From positions 1 through 20,514 of the forward strand of contig CAJQJI010000002.1 in assembly GCA_905478675.1 (NCBI GenBank): DNA of 20,514 nucleotides, written 5' to 3'. Below are positions 15,427 to 20,514 of the stretch, piece after piece. The position numbers and the translations under genes are program-made. The DNA comes from Candidatus Altimarinota bacterium. Its GTDB lineage: Bacteria > Patescibacteriota > Gracilibacteria > UBA4473. The notes below the pieces were generated by a model. The model had not been told where the DNA came from and searched no databases. It was given only the letters and a program-made list of their open reading frames with translations. Position 1 is the stretch's first letter. Each line of letters starts with the position of its first letter.

Positions 15427-16314
15427 TTAAAGATCTATGAACGTCTTTCTGTACCCCTCAAAGCCTCTTTTTAAAGATAAATTGGCACGTGCCTTGGCTA
15501 GAGCGTCGCTTGTTATTTGAGCCTTAATTTTCTTTATTAATTGAGGACGACCCTTTTCTATAGCCGCTTCTACATGCTCTACACTGTCTGGATCCATCAA
15601 CGTATAAGCCGTCCAGAGCGTATTAAAATCAACCTGCTCCCAACTAATTTCAAACGCCCGATTATGGTCAAAAGCATGCCCCATGATGGCCTCACTAGAA
15701 AACCATAAATCATACCCTAACCGCCACAAGCGCAGGCTATATTCAAAATCTTCCCGCCCCCATTTTTTTAAGTGTGCATTAAAACCACTCGTTTCTAAAA
15801 ATAATTTTTTGGTTATCGCAAAACACCCCCCTGGAATCGCTGGTGCAAGCACCTCCGAAGCCGCTTTGTTTGGTCTTTTCCACGTTGGCTCAAGGGTCCA
15901 ATTTTTAAGCGTGTATAAAAATCCAAGGCGATCCACTTCACCAATAGAAGCTATATTAATCGTTGCGGCTCCGCAGTTTGGTTTTTGCAAGAGCCGAACA
16001 AGCACCTCTAACCAGTTTTCTGTGACTGGTTCTTGATGGGAATCAATAAACACCAAGACTTCCCCAGTTGCTCTATCTACGCCTTTATTGCGCGCCACAA
16101 TGGCTCCTTGACTCTGTTTTAAATCAATAATTTTCACATTTGGAAATTTTTTTGACTCTAGGGCTTCGACGGAACCATCCGTACAACCATCTCCGACCAC
16201 AATAATTTCAAAATCAGGGTAATTCGTTTTTTCTAAACAGCCTCGAACCGTTCGTTCGAGCCACGCCCCTTCGTTAAACGAAGGGATTACAATCGAGACT
16301 TGTGGATGAGACAT
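15427..16314 (-). CDS. Family 2 glycosyltransferase (GT-A fold, 295 aa)
   Basis: The protein is probably a cytoplasmic nucleotide-sugar transferase; the acceptor is unknown. It opens with the GT-A pattern VSIVIPSFNEGAWLERTV and continues with IIVVGDGCTDGS near 40-50, then ARNKGVDRATGEVLVFIDSHQEP, where the metal motif is DSH rather than DxD. PGGCFAITKKLFLETSGFN and WGREDFEYSLRLWRLGYD supply the acceptor-site acidic pair. The DSH motif and GREDFEYSLRLW region recall polypeptide GalNAc-transferases (GT27) as well as GT2. I chose the ATG at 16314 because the consensus -10 box TATAAT ends 7 nt before it. The ATG at 16350 would lie within the -35 element of that promoter and adds only a short MSLFFFFG extension. 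No membrane helix is evident. Confidence 0.88.
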   Translation of the reverse strand: MSHPQVSIVIPSFNEGAWLERTVRGCLEKTNYPDFEIIVVGDGCTDGSVEALESKKFPNVKIIDLKQSQGAIVARNKGVDRATGEVLVFIDSHQEPVTENWLEVLVRLLQKPNCGAATINIASIGEVDRLGFLYTLKNWTLEPTWKRPNKAASEVLAPAIPGGCFAITKKLFLETSGFNAHLKKWGREDFEYSLRLWRLGYDLWFSSEAIMGHAFDHNRAFEISWEQVDFNTLWTAYTLMDPDSVEHVEAAIEKGRPQLIKKIKAQITSDALAKARANLSLKRGFEGYRKTFIDL

Positions 16315-16321
16315 AAGGCTT

Positions 16322-16350
16322 ATTATACCAAAAAAGAAAAACAATGACAA
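16322..16350 (-). promoter_or_regulatory. Near-consensus promoter of the glycosyltransferase gene, predicted leaderless
   Basis: On the minus strand TTGTCA (16345-16350) and a perfect TATAAT (16322-16327) are exactly 17 bp apart. Only 7 nt separate the -10 box from the ATG at 16314, so transcription should start at or next to the start codon. Confidence 0.8.
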
Positions 16351-16360
16351 CCCTCGTGTT

Positions 16361-17128
16361 TTATTTTAATTGATCATAAACATCGGTCGACTTTCGTTGC
16401 CAATCTTTCCAGCTATTAACCGGAACAAGGCCTTTTATAGAATTGGTCAAAAATATTTCTGTAGCGGTTTTTAACTGCTCTCGAGTAATGGCACTAAAAC
16501 TAGTTTTTAAACCCAATAATTGTGCTTTCTTTAAAACCTCTCGCACCTCAATTCCTGGTAAAACATCTTTACTTGGAGTTACTAAAACACCATCAAGCAC
16601 TGCTATAACGTTACTCACACTGCCTTCCAATAAAAAATCTTCTGGAGAGAAATACAACGTCTCAAAAGCGGTCGACGCCGAGTGCTGTGCTGCATAAAGC
16701 GGATACAAAGGCGAGACGGCCTTCACTTCTGGCAACACTCGAACTTCTACCGTATCATCCACCCGCACGCCGTGGCTATAAACCTCTGGTGGCACCGCTA
16801 AGAGTGGGGTCATTTTCATCCACCAAAAATCAGCATTCACTAAAATTTTACAACGATAACTCACCCTTAACTCCAATGTATTTATTAATTGAGCTAAACT
16901 TTTGTCGAGTGTTTTCTGAGTAACCGTTGGCGGTAATGGAAACTGCAACGCTTGTGCGGATTGAAATAAACGCTCCCAATGCTGTTTGATAGTCGCTGGG
17001 GGACGTCCGTCTGTAACCTTAAACGTTTCAAAAACACTTTGTCCAAACTCAATGGCCGCGCCAAAAGGGGAAACCTTTAAATCTGGATCACACGCCTCTT
17101 TTAAAATACCATTAAAAATAACTTTCAT
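16361..17128 (-). CDS. Class IV (branched-chain/D-amino acid type) PLP aminotransferase or aminodeoxychorismate lyase
   Basis: This is a fold-type IV PLP enzyme of 255 aa, a usual length for D-amino acid transaminase, IlvE-like proteins and PabC. Visible family signs are FGAAIEFGQSVFETFKV near 22-37, HWERLFQSAQAL with the conserved Arg, a Lys in EVKAVSPLYPLYAA that aligns with the catalytic PLP lysine, the glutamate of LEGSVSNVIAV, and the TPSKDVLPGIEVREVL and FLTNSIKGLVPV end motifs. Eye inspection cannot decide among BCAT, D-amino acid aminotransferase and PabC. TNSIKGLVPV is often seen in PabC-like members. The gene sits between rplY and the glycosyltransferase. AGGT lies about 6 nt before the ATG. 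Its neighbours on both sides have their own promoter or terminator signals. Confidence 0.85.
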   Translation of the reverse strand: MKVIFNGILKEACDPDLKVSPFGAAIEFGQSVFETFKVTDGRPPATIKQHWERLFQSAQALQFPLPPTVTQKTLDKSLAQLINTLELRVSYRCKILVNADFWWMKMTPLLAVPPEVYSHGVRVDDTVEVRVLPEVKAVSPLYPLYAAQHSASTAFETLYFSPEDFLLEGSVSNVIAVLDGVLVTPSKDVLPGIEVREVLKKAQLLGLKTSFSAITREQLKTATEIFLTNSIKGLVPVNSWKDWQRKSTDVYDQLK

Positions 17129-17141
17129 CAGAACCTAGCTT

Positions 17142-17175
17142 AAAAAAAAAGCCGCCAGAGGCGACCTTTTTTTTC
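17142..17175 (-). terminator. Terminator of the L25 gene
   Basis: On the minus strand GTCGCC-TCT-GGCGGC (6 bp, one wobble) is flanked by long A and T runs: eight T on the plus strand at 17167-17174 and nine A at 17142-17150. It ends in a U-tract on the L25 transcript just before the aminotransferase gene. The symmetry would also permit plus-strand termination. Confidence 0.85.
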
Positions 17176-17195
17176 TAAATTGAACTTCCACGTCC

Positions 17196-17828
17196 TTAGG
17201 CTTCTTCTTTTTCTGGCGCTAAATCAGCTTCAGGCATTTCAATTGGAGCGTCTAGATCTTCTTCTTCAGCCGCTCGGCCCATAACAGAACAAAGTTGCGT
17301 ATCAGCCTCTAAATTCATAATTTCAACATCATCGGATAATTTTAAATCAGCGATACTAATATGATCGTGTAAATCATTAAGCGCTGAAATATCTACTTCG
17401 ATTTGCTGTGGAATATCGGTTGGAAGACATCGAATATCTAAACTTGTATGAGCAATATTCAAAACACCACCCTTATTTTTAACCGCCTCAGATTCTCCAA
17501 TAAATTCCAATGGCACGTGCACCATCGTTTTTTCTTTTAAATTCACTGCCATTAAATCAATGTGCGTGAACGTATCTTGTACTGGATCTTGATCGTACTT
17601 ATGAATTAGTACTTTTATTTTTTTACCGTTGAAGTCTAAATCAACCAATGAAGATTGACCAGCTCGACGAATCAAACGTAAAAACTCAGAGTAATCAACA
17701 CTAAGGGTTTGAGCTTCAACACCATGGCCGTAAAGCACGCCTGGAACACGCCCTTGAGCACGAGTATCTCGAGCAGATTTTTTAGTGGTTTCTCTTACTT
17801 CGGCAGCCAAGCTGTAGGTTTCAGCCAT
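17196..17828 (-). CDS. rplY: 50S ribosomal protein L25 (general stress protein Ctc/TL5 form)
   Basis: This protein binds 5S rRNA in the large ribosomal subunit. The 210-aa product is the long two-domain form. The N-terminal 5S-binding domain (about 1-90) shows LAAEVRETTKKSARDTRAQGRVPGVLYG and the FTHIDLMAV segment. The C-terminal TL5 beta domain (about 95-185) has VHVPLEFIGES, GGVLNIAHTSLDIRCLP and IPQQIEVDIS. A strongly acidic tail (EEEDLDAP...APEKEEA) closes it, as is common in Ctc proteins. It is a single-gene transcription unit with a good promoter and a terminator. No strong Shine-Dalgarno precedes the ATG (AAAGAAATTATAC). Confidence 0.95.
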   Translation of the reverse strand: MAETYSLAAEVRETTKKSARDTRAQGRVPGVLYGHGVEAQTLSVDYSEFLRLIRRAGQSSLVDLDFNGKKIKVLIHKYDQDPVQDTFTHIDLMAVNLKEKTMVHVPLEFIGESEAVKNKGGVLNIAHTSLDIRCLPTDIPQQIEVDISALNDLHDHISIADLKLSDDVEIMNLEADTQLCSVMGRAAEEEDLDAPIEMPEADLAPEKEEA

Positions 17829-17855
17829 GTATAATTTCTTTAATTTAGCCGCGCG

Positions 17856-17883
17856 ATATTATGAAAGCGGCTTTAAGTGTCAA
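17856..17883 (-). promoter_or_regulatory. Promoter of rplY with a surrounding dyad
   Basis: Minus-strand TTGACA (17878-17883) and TAATAT (17856-17861) are 16 bp apart, giving a leader of about 20 nt. A 6-bp inverted repeat, AGCCGC/GCGGCT (17847-17852 with 17867-17872), straddles the -10 box and could be an operator. Confidence 0.75.
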
Positions 17884-17917
17884 GCCCGAATGACTCTCTT
17901 AGTTAAAATTAAGTCTT

Positions 17918-18847
17918 TTAAGTAAAAAATATACGGACAACATCGTTCCACGTAATTAATAATAACAGTCCCATAAGTAAGGCGAAACCCGCCATATGAG
18001 CATAGTTTTCCCATTTCTCGTTCGGTTTAATCCCAAAAGGCTTAAGACATAACTCAAAAATCTGAAAAACAAACCGGCCACCATCCAACGCTGGAATTGG
18101 TAATAAATTCATGACCGCTAATGAAATAGATAGTAGGGCGGTTAGTTTTACTAAGGCCATAAAACCTTGTGGCAAAACCTTATGCGTTACTTCCGCAATT
18201 CCAATAGGGCCGGCTAACCCTTCTGGCACTTGTTGTTTTTGAATCAATTCCACCGGAATTTCCGCCGCTTTTTCTAGCACCGCCCAAGAAATTCTTACGG
18301 TTTCGGTTGTGGCTAACCAAACAGATTGAGGGAAAGGCGCTTTAGTTTGTTCTAAATACTCAAACACAACTGGACTCGTCGTAACCTCTAAAGCCTTAAT
18401 TTCATCGGGCGTCATTCGCACCCCATCTACGGTGAAAGCCAGCTTGCCATTATCATAAGCGCGTTCTACGTCCGCTTGAGAAACCAGAATTGGATCGGTT
18501 CCAACCGTAAATAAAATAGTAAGAAACGTAATCGCCATTACAAAATTCATAAATACCCCTGCGAGGGTAATCACCATACGTTTCCATAATTTTGCCTGTC
18601 CAAAACTACGTGGATCTTTCGACTCATCTTCTTCTCCTAGCATCCGTACAAATCCACCAAACGGAATCATATTAAGCGTAAACTCGGTTTCACCTTTTTT
18701 ATAACCAAATAACTTTTTCCCCATCCCTAAGCCAAATTCTTCCACTTTCACCCCTGATTTAATAGCGGCGTAGTAGTGCCCGAACTCATGCACTATGATC
18801 AATGTCGAAAAAATTAGTAAGAAAGCCAATATTGAAAATATAATCAT
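17918..18847 (-). CDS. rseP: M50 site-2 protease (RseP-like), PDZ region reduced
   Basis: This membrane-embedded zinc metalloprotease cleaves substrates within the bilayer, typically anti-sigma factors or signal-peptide remnants. From the ATG at 18847 it is 309 aa, with a first helix carrying IIVHEFGHYYAA (HExxH at 20-24), the FGLGMG and PFGGFVRMLGE loops, a helix near 100-120, and the third zinc ligand region NLLPIPALDGGR near 255. Between the helices, only about 60 residues (around 125-185) occupy the place of the usual PDZ domain or domains, and the GxxP-type PDZ core is not recognisable. I preferred this start over the ATG at 18883 because it opens directly at the membrane helix. It is divergent from the 78-aa gene. 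Confidence 0.88.
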   Translation of the reverse strand: MIIFSILAFLLIFSTLIIVHEFGHYYAAIKSGVKVEEFGLGMGKKLFGYKKGETEFTLNMIPFGGFVRMLGEEDESKDPRSFGQAKLWKRMVITLAGVFMNFVMAITFLTILFTVGTDPILVSQADVERAYDNGKLAFTVDGVRMTPDEIKALEVTTSPVVFEYLEQTKAPFPQSVWLATTETVRISWAVLEKAAEIPVELIQKQQVPEGLAGPIGIAEVTHKVLPQGFMALVKLTALLSISLAVMNLLPIPALDGGRFVFQIFELCLKPFGIKPNEKWENYAHMAGFALLMGLLLLITWNDVVRIFFT

Positions 18848-18905
18848 CGCCAGCGAGTGTAAGCATAAATAACTGGATGGCAAAAGATCAGTAAATTGTA
18901 TTTAT

Positions 18906-18915
18906 AGAATGTTTT
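18906..18915 (+). repeat. Left copy of 10-bp inverted repeat flanking the 78-aa gene unit
   Basis: AGAATGTTTT is the reverse complement of AAAACATTCT at 19366-19375. It abuts the -35 box, while its partner follows the terminator U-tract, so the pair encloses one complete transcription unit. At 10 bp, chance pairing is not excluded. Confidence 0.4.
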
Positions 18916-18943
18916 TGATTTTTGTCTATTTTAATGCTACAAT
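18915..18943 (+). promoter_or_regulatory. Strong promoter of the 78-aa membrane protein gene
   Basis: TTGATT (18915-18920) and TACAAT (18938-18943) are 17 bp apart, and TGC (18935-18937) makes an extended -10. Predicted transcription start is near 18950, giving a leader of about 95 nt. Confidence 0.8.
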
Positions 18944-18949
18944 GAAAGT

Positions 18950-19046
18950 ATCTTAACTTTGATGAAAGCTCTGCTGGGCGGGGGCTCAACCAGAAATTTC
19001 TCGGTTAAGCTGGCCGAGATCTTTCAAATTTTGGAGAATCCAAAAT
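18950..19046 (+). promoter_or_regulatory. Structured leader with a hairpin sequestering the start codon
   Basis: ATTTTGGA and TCCAAAAT (19028-19035 with 19039-19046) form a perfect 8-bp helix with a GAA loop. The helix contains most of the GGAG ribosome binding site (19033-19036) and the first two bases of the ATG. Upstream, CTCGG/CCGAG (about 18999-19017) and CTGG/CCAG helices can form. The arrangement suggests translation that depends on melting, such as a thermosensor or ligand/protein switch. No riboswitch class is recognised. Confidence 0.55.
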
Positions 19047-19281
19047 GCATAACAAGTCTGAACTCTATGATTTATTCTTTCGTTTCACGGAAGGTGATCA
19101 CTTTCTGACACTGGTCTTCATTACGCTTGTGGGTTTTGGCCCGCTGGTGTTGATGGCCCTAAAACAGAATAACGGCACCTCATGGATCACCTCTTTGTGG
19201 TTCATGGCCGCCGTCGTATGGTTTGCCTTTGTCTGCACTGACGTGAGTGGTTTTTCGCCCTGGGTTAACCAAGGCCTATAA
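19045..19281 (+). CDS. Small two-helix membrane protein of unknown function (78 aa)
   Basis: No family is recognised. The protein has a short polar N-terminus (MHNKSELYDLFFRFTEGDHF), a first hydrophobic helix (about 21-38, LTLVFITLVGFGPLVLMAL), a polar turn (KQNNGTSWIT), and a second aromatic-rich helix (about 49-65, LWFMAAVVWFAFVC). A short tail DVSGFSPWVNQGL follows. Support for coding is strong for its size: consensus promoter, GGAG 8 nt before the ATG, codon use with many C/G third positions like the antiporter gene, and a terminator after the stop. Its G+C-richer codons and Shine-Dalgarno differ from nearby resident genes. It lies divergent to the M50 protease and convergent to yidD. An antisense reading overlapping the yidD end was discarded. 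Confidence 0.75.
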   Translation: MHNKSELYDLFFRFTEGDHFLTLVFITLVGFGPLVLMALKQNNGTSWITSLWFMAAVVWFAFVCTDVSGFSPWVNQGL

Positions 19282-19321
19282 TTACCGCAAATCGCCAGAC
19301 ACTGAAAACTCGGCGCCAAAC

Positions 19322-19362
19322 GTGCTCGACCCGCTTTAAAGCGGGTCGGCACCAACTTTTTT
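19322..19362 (+). terminator. Terminator of the 78-aa gene
   Basis: GTGC-(T)-CGACCCGC pairs with GCGGGTCG-GCAC around TTTAAA, a 12-bp helix with one bulged T. CAAC and six T (19357-19362) follow. Confidence 0.82.
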
Positions 19363-19365
19363 ACC

Positions 19366-19375
19366 AAAACATTCT
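19366..19375 (-). repeat. Right copy of 10-bp inverted repeat flanking the 78-aa gene unit
   Basis: AAAACATTCT mirrors 18906-18915 and starts four bases after the terminator T run. Confidence 0.4.
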
Positions 19376-19383
19376 TTGGCTTT

Positions 19384-19647
19384 TTAAGGATGATCGACCC
19401 CACCATGACTCCACGGATGACAGCGTAGAACCCGCCATATAATTCGCGGCACACCAGTAATAAAGCCGTATTTTTTGAGTGCCTCAATACCGTAATTAGA
19501 ACAACTTGGATAAAACTTACAGCCCTTTAAAGGATCTCCCACTCCAGAAACTGAATGATCTGGTGAGAATGTCGCTTGATACACTTTAATCAGCTTAATG
19601 GTCAGCTGCGCGAACGCTCGATCGGGCCACAACAGTATTTTCCACAT
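19384..19647 (-). CDS. yidD: Membrane protein insertion efficiency factor YidD
   Basis: This small (87 aa) membrane-associated protein helps the YidC insertase in many bacteria. The family signature is intact: IKLIKVYQATFSPD, CKFYPSCSNYGIEALKKYG with the two conserved cysteines, and the closing RVLRCHPWSHGGVDH motif. The loop SVSGVGDPLKG replaces the commoner short loop before CKFYPSCS. The ATG begins directly after the stop of ribE, with no gap, so it is probably translated by coupling. The usual rnpA-yidD-yidC neighbourhood is absent; here it ends an rpe-ribE-yidD unit. Confidence 0.95.
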   Translation of the reverse strand: MWKILLWPDRAFAQLTIKLIKVYQATFSPDHSVSGVGDPLKGCKFYPSCSNYGIEALKKYGFITGVPRIIWRVLRCHPWSHGGVDHP

Positions 19648-20229
19648 TTAAGTAATATTAAGGGCGTACTTGCCTAAAATATCAAACTCAACGTTTACCC
19701 CGTCGCCCACGGTACGAGATTTAAGCGTTGTATTTTCCCAAGTATGCGGAATGATAGACACTTCAAACCAAGCCTCTGCCGCTTTTAATTCACTCACCCC
19801 ACTTACGGTTAACGAAATACCTTCTAAGCCCACGGAGCCTTTGTGCACGAGCCACGGTCGATGAGATTTTTTCACCTGCACCCGCACCAACCAAAAGTCT
19901 TCTACAAAATCTAAACCAATAATACTCCCTACTTCATCAATGTGCCCGGTTACGTTATGCCCCGAATTACGCTGCCCGATTTTAGCGGCTCGTTCTAGAT
20001 TAACTAAGTCCCCGACCTTGGCGACGCCAAAGGTCGTTAACTTTCGTGATTCTTGAATAATATCGACCTCAATCGTGTTTGCCGAAGACGCCACTACCGT
20101 TGAGCACATGCCATTAAGCGAGATTGATTCCCCCAAAGCGAAAGATTCTTCATAATCATGTGTGATTACAAAACGATTACCTTTAATAGATTTAATCACA
20201 CCAACCGATTCTATAATGCCGGTAAACAT
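19648..20229 (-). CDS. ribE: Riboflavin synthase, alpha chain
   Basis: The enzyme dismutates two 6,7-dimethyl-8-ribityllumazine molecules into riboflavin and a pyrimidine product in the last step of riboflavin synthesis. The 193-aa protein has the two lumazine-binding barrels in tandem (about 1-86 and 87-185). It opens with the hallmark MFTGIIE and shows ISLNGMCSTV with the conserved cysteine, NLERAAKIGQRNSGHNVTGHIDEVG at the domain junction, and VGLEGISLTVSGV in the second barrel. Length is normal for the family. Its ATG shares one base with the stop of rpe (TAATG), and its stop abuts yidD. The other rib genes are not in the window. Confidence 0.95.
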   Translation of the reverse strand: MFTGIIESVGVIKSIKGNRFVITHDYEESFALGESISLNGMCSTVVASSANTIEVDIIQESRKLTTFGVAKVGDLVNLERAAKIGQRNSGHNVTGHIDEVGSIIGLDFVEDFWLVRVQVKKSHRPWLVHKGSVGLEGISLTVSGVSELKAAEAWFEVSIIPHTWENTTLKSRTVGDGVNVEFDILGKYALNIT

Positions 20230-20514
20230 TAAATTGATTGATACTGAGTAATTAAGCCCGCACGGTCGGCTGCTGGTTGCTTCATTAACGCACTGCCCAC
20301 TACCACAAAGTCGGCGCCGGCATCGGCTAAACTTTGAGCATTATCTAAGTTCACGCCGCCATCCACTTCAATTTCACCTTTATAACCTCGCGCGCGCAGT
20401 GCTTTAATTTTATCAATACTGGTAGTCATAAAGCTTTGTCCACCAAAGCCGGCTTTGACCGACATCACTAAAATTTGATCCGCTACCGCTAAAATCTCAT
20501 CCGATAAAAAGTCC
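20229..20514 (-). CDS. rpe: Ribulose-phosphate 3-epimerase, N-terminal part beyond window
   Basis: The enzyme interconverts ribulose-5-phosphate and xylulose-5-phosphate in the pentose phosphate pathway. Only the C-terminal 94 or so residues of about 220 are present. They carry the MSVKAGFGGQSF loop (commonly MTVxPGFGGQ, with Ala here in place of Pro), the EVDGGVNLDNA strand with the catalytic aspartate region, and the phosphate-binding GADFVVVGSALM. It overlaps ribE by one base. Ribulose-5-phosphate is also the precursor of the four-carbon unit of riboflavin, which may explain the pairing. Confidence 0.92.
   Translation of the reverse strand, partial: DFLSDEILAVADQILVMSVKAGFGGQSFMTTSIDKIKALRARGYKGEIEVDGGVNLDNAQSLADAGADFVVVGSALMKQPAADRAGLITQYQSI

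Noticed and set aside
16315..16350. Upstream ATG for the glycosyltransferase
   Set aside because: It lies in the -35 element of the consensus promoter. The ATG at 16314 follows the TATAAT at the distance expected for a leaderless start and directly precedes the conserved GT-A strand.
18848..18883. Upstream ATG for the M50 protease
   Set aside because: It adds only 12 residues of unlikely N-terminus before the membrane helix that starts M50 proteins.
1..20514. CRISPR arrays, tRNA or rRNA genes, transposases
   Set aside because: No regularly spaced repeats, cloverleaf-type sequences, rRNA segments or transposase-like proteins were found by eye.

Overview
The window looks like part of a small, moderately low-G+C bacterial genome. 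I favour the Candidate Phyla Radiation (Patescibacteria). The reasons are densely packed genes with overlapping starts and stops, a VanW-type wall protein beside an S41 C-terminal peptidase, very large uncharacterised secreted proteins, a minimal M50 protease, and few clear Shine-Dalgarno sites. No rRNA or tRNA gene is present, so this placement rests on gene content alone. TGA is not read as sense in any gene examined.

Left end (1-4200): a 3'-truncated murD on the minus strand is followed by a plus-strand island that differs from the rest of the window. The island holds a G+C-richer Na+/H+ antiporter-like gene (1579-3117) with a structured leader, and then about 1.1 kb of apparently non-coding DNA packed with stable hairpins. 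Four copies of a core ACAGAT(T)CGG motif lie in alternating orientation at 1404, 3612, 3814 and 4183. They delimit two modules: one carries the antiporter plus structured sequence, the other holds no ORF but could encode a compact structured RNA of about 350 nt that ends in a strong terminator.

Centre (4255-14884): class I fructose-bisphosphate aldolase (fda) converges on a long minus-strand block. In the direction of transcription this block reads: malic enzyme, S41 peptidase (ctpA-like), VanW protein, two giant secreted proteins (801 and about 727 aa), and a polyprenyl-phosphate sugar-phosphate transferase (WecA/MraY superfamily). From ctpA onward the genes overlap or are closely spaced, which suggests one cell-envelope gene set. 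The envelope work would be lipid-linked glycan initiation, wall-associated VanW, surface proteins and C-terminal proteolysis.

Right part (14963-20514): the minus strand continues with a small secreted protein, a family 2 glycosyltransferase with a near-consensus, apparently leaderless promoter, a class IV aminotransferase, ribosomal protein L25 with its own promoter and terminator, and an M50 site-2 protease. A plus-strand transcription unit is then inserted: consensus promoter, structured leader, 78-aa membrane protein and terminator, flanked by a 10-bp inverted repeat. The window closes with a tightly overlapping rpe (partial), ribE, yidD operon on the minus strand.

The main points of interest are the IR-bounded, structured, G+C-richer plus-strand modules, which contrast with the leaderless-looking, A+T-richer resident genes, and the envelope operon with two uncharacterised giant secreted proteins.
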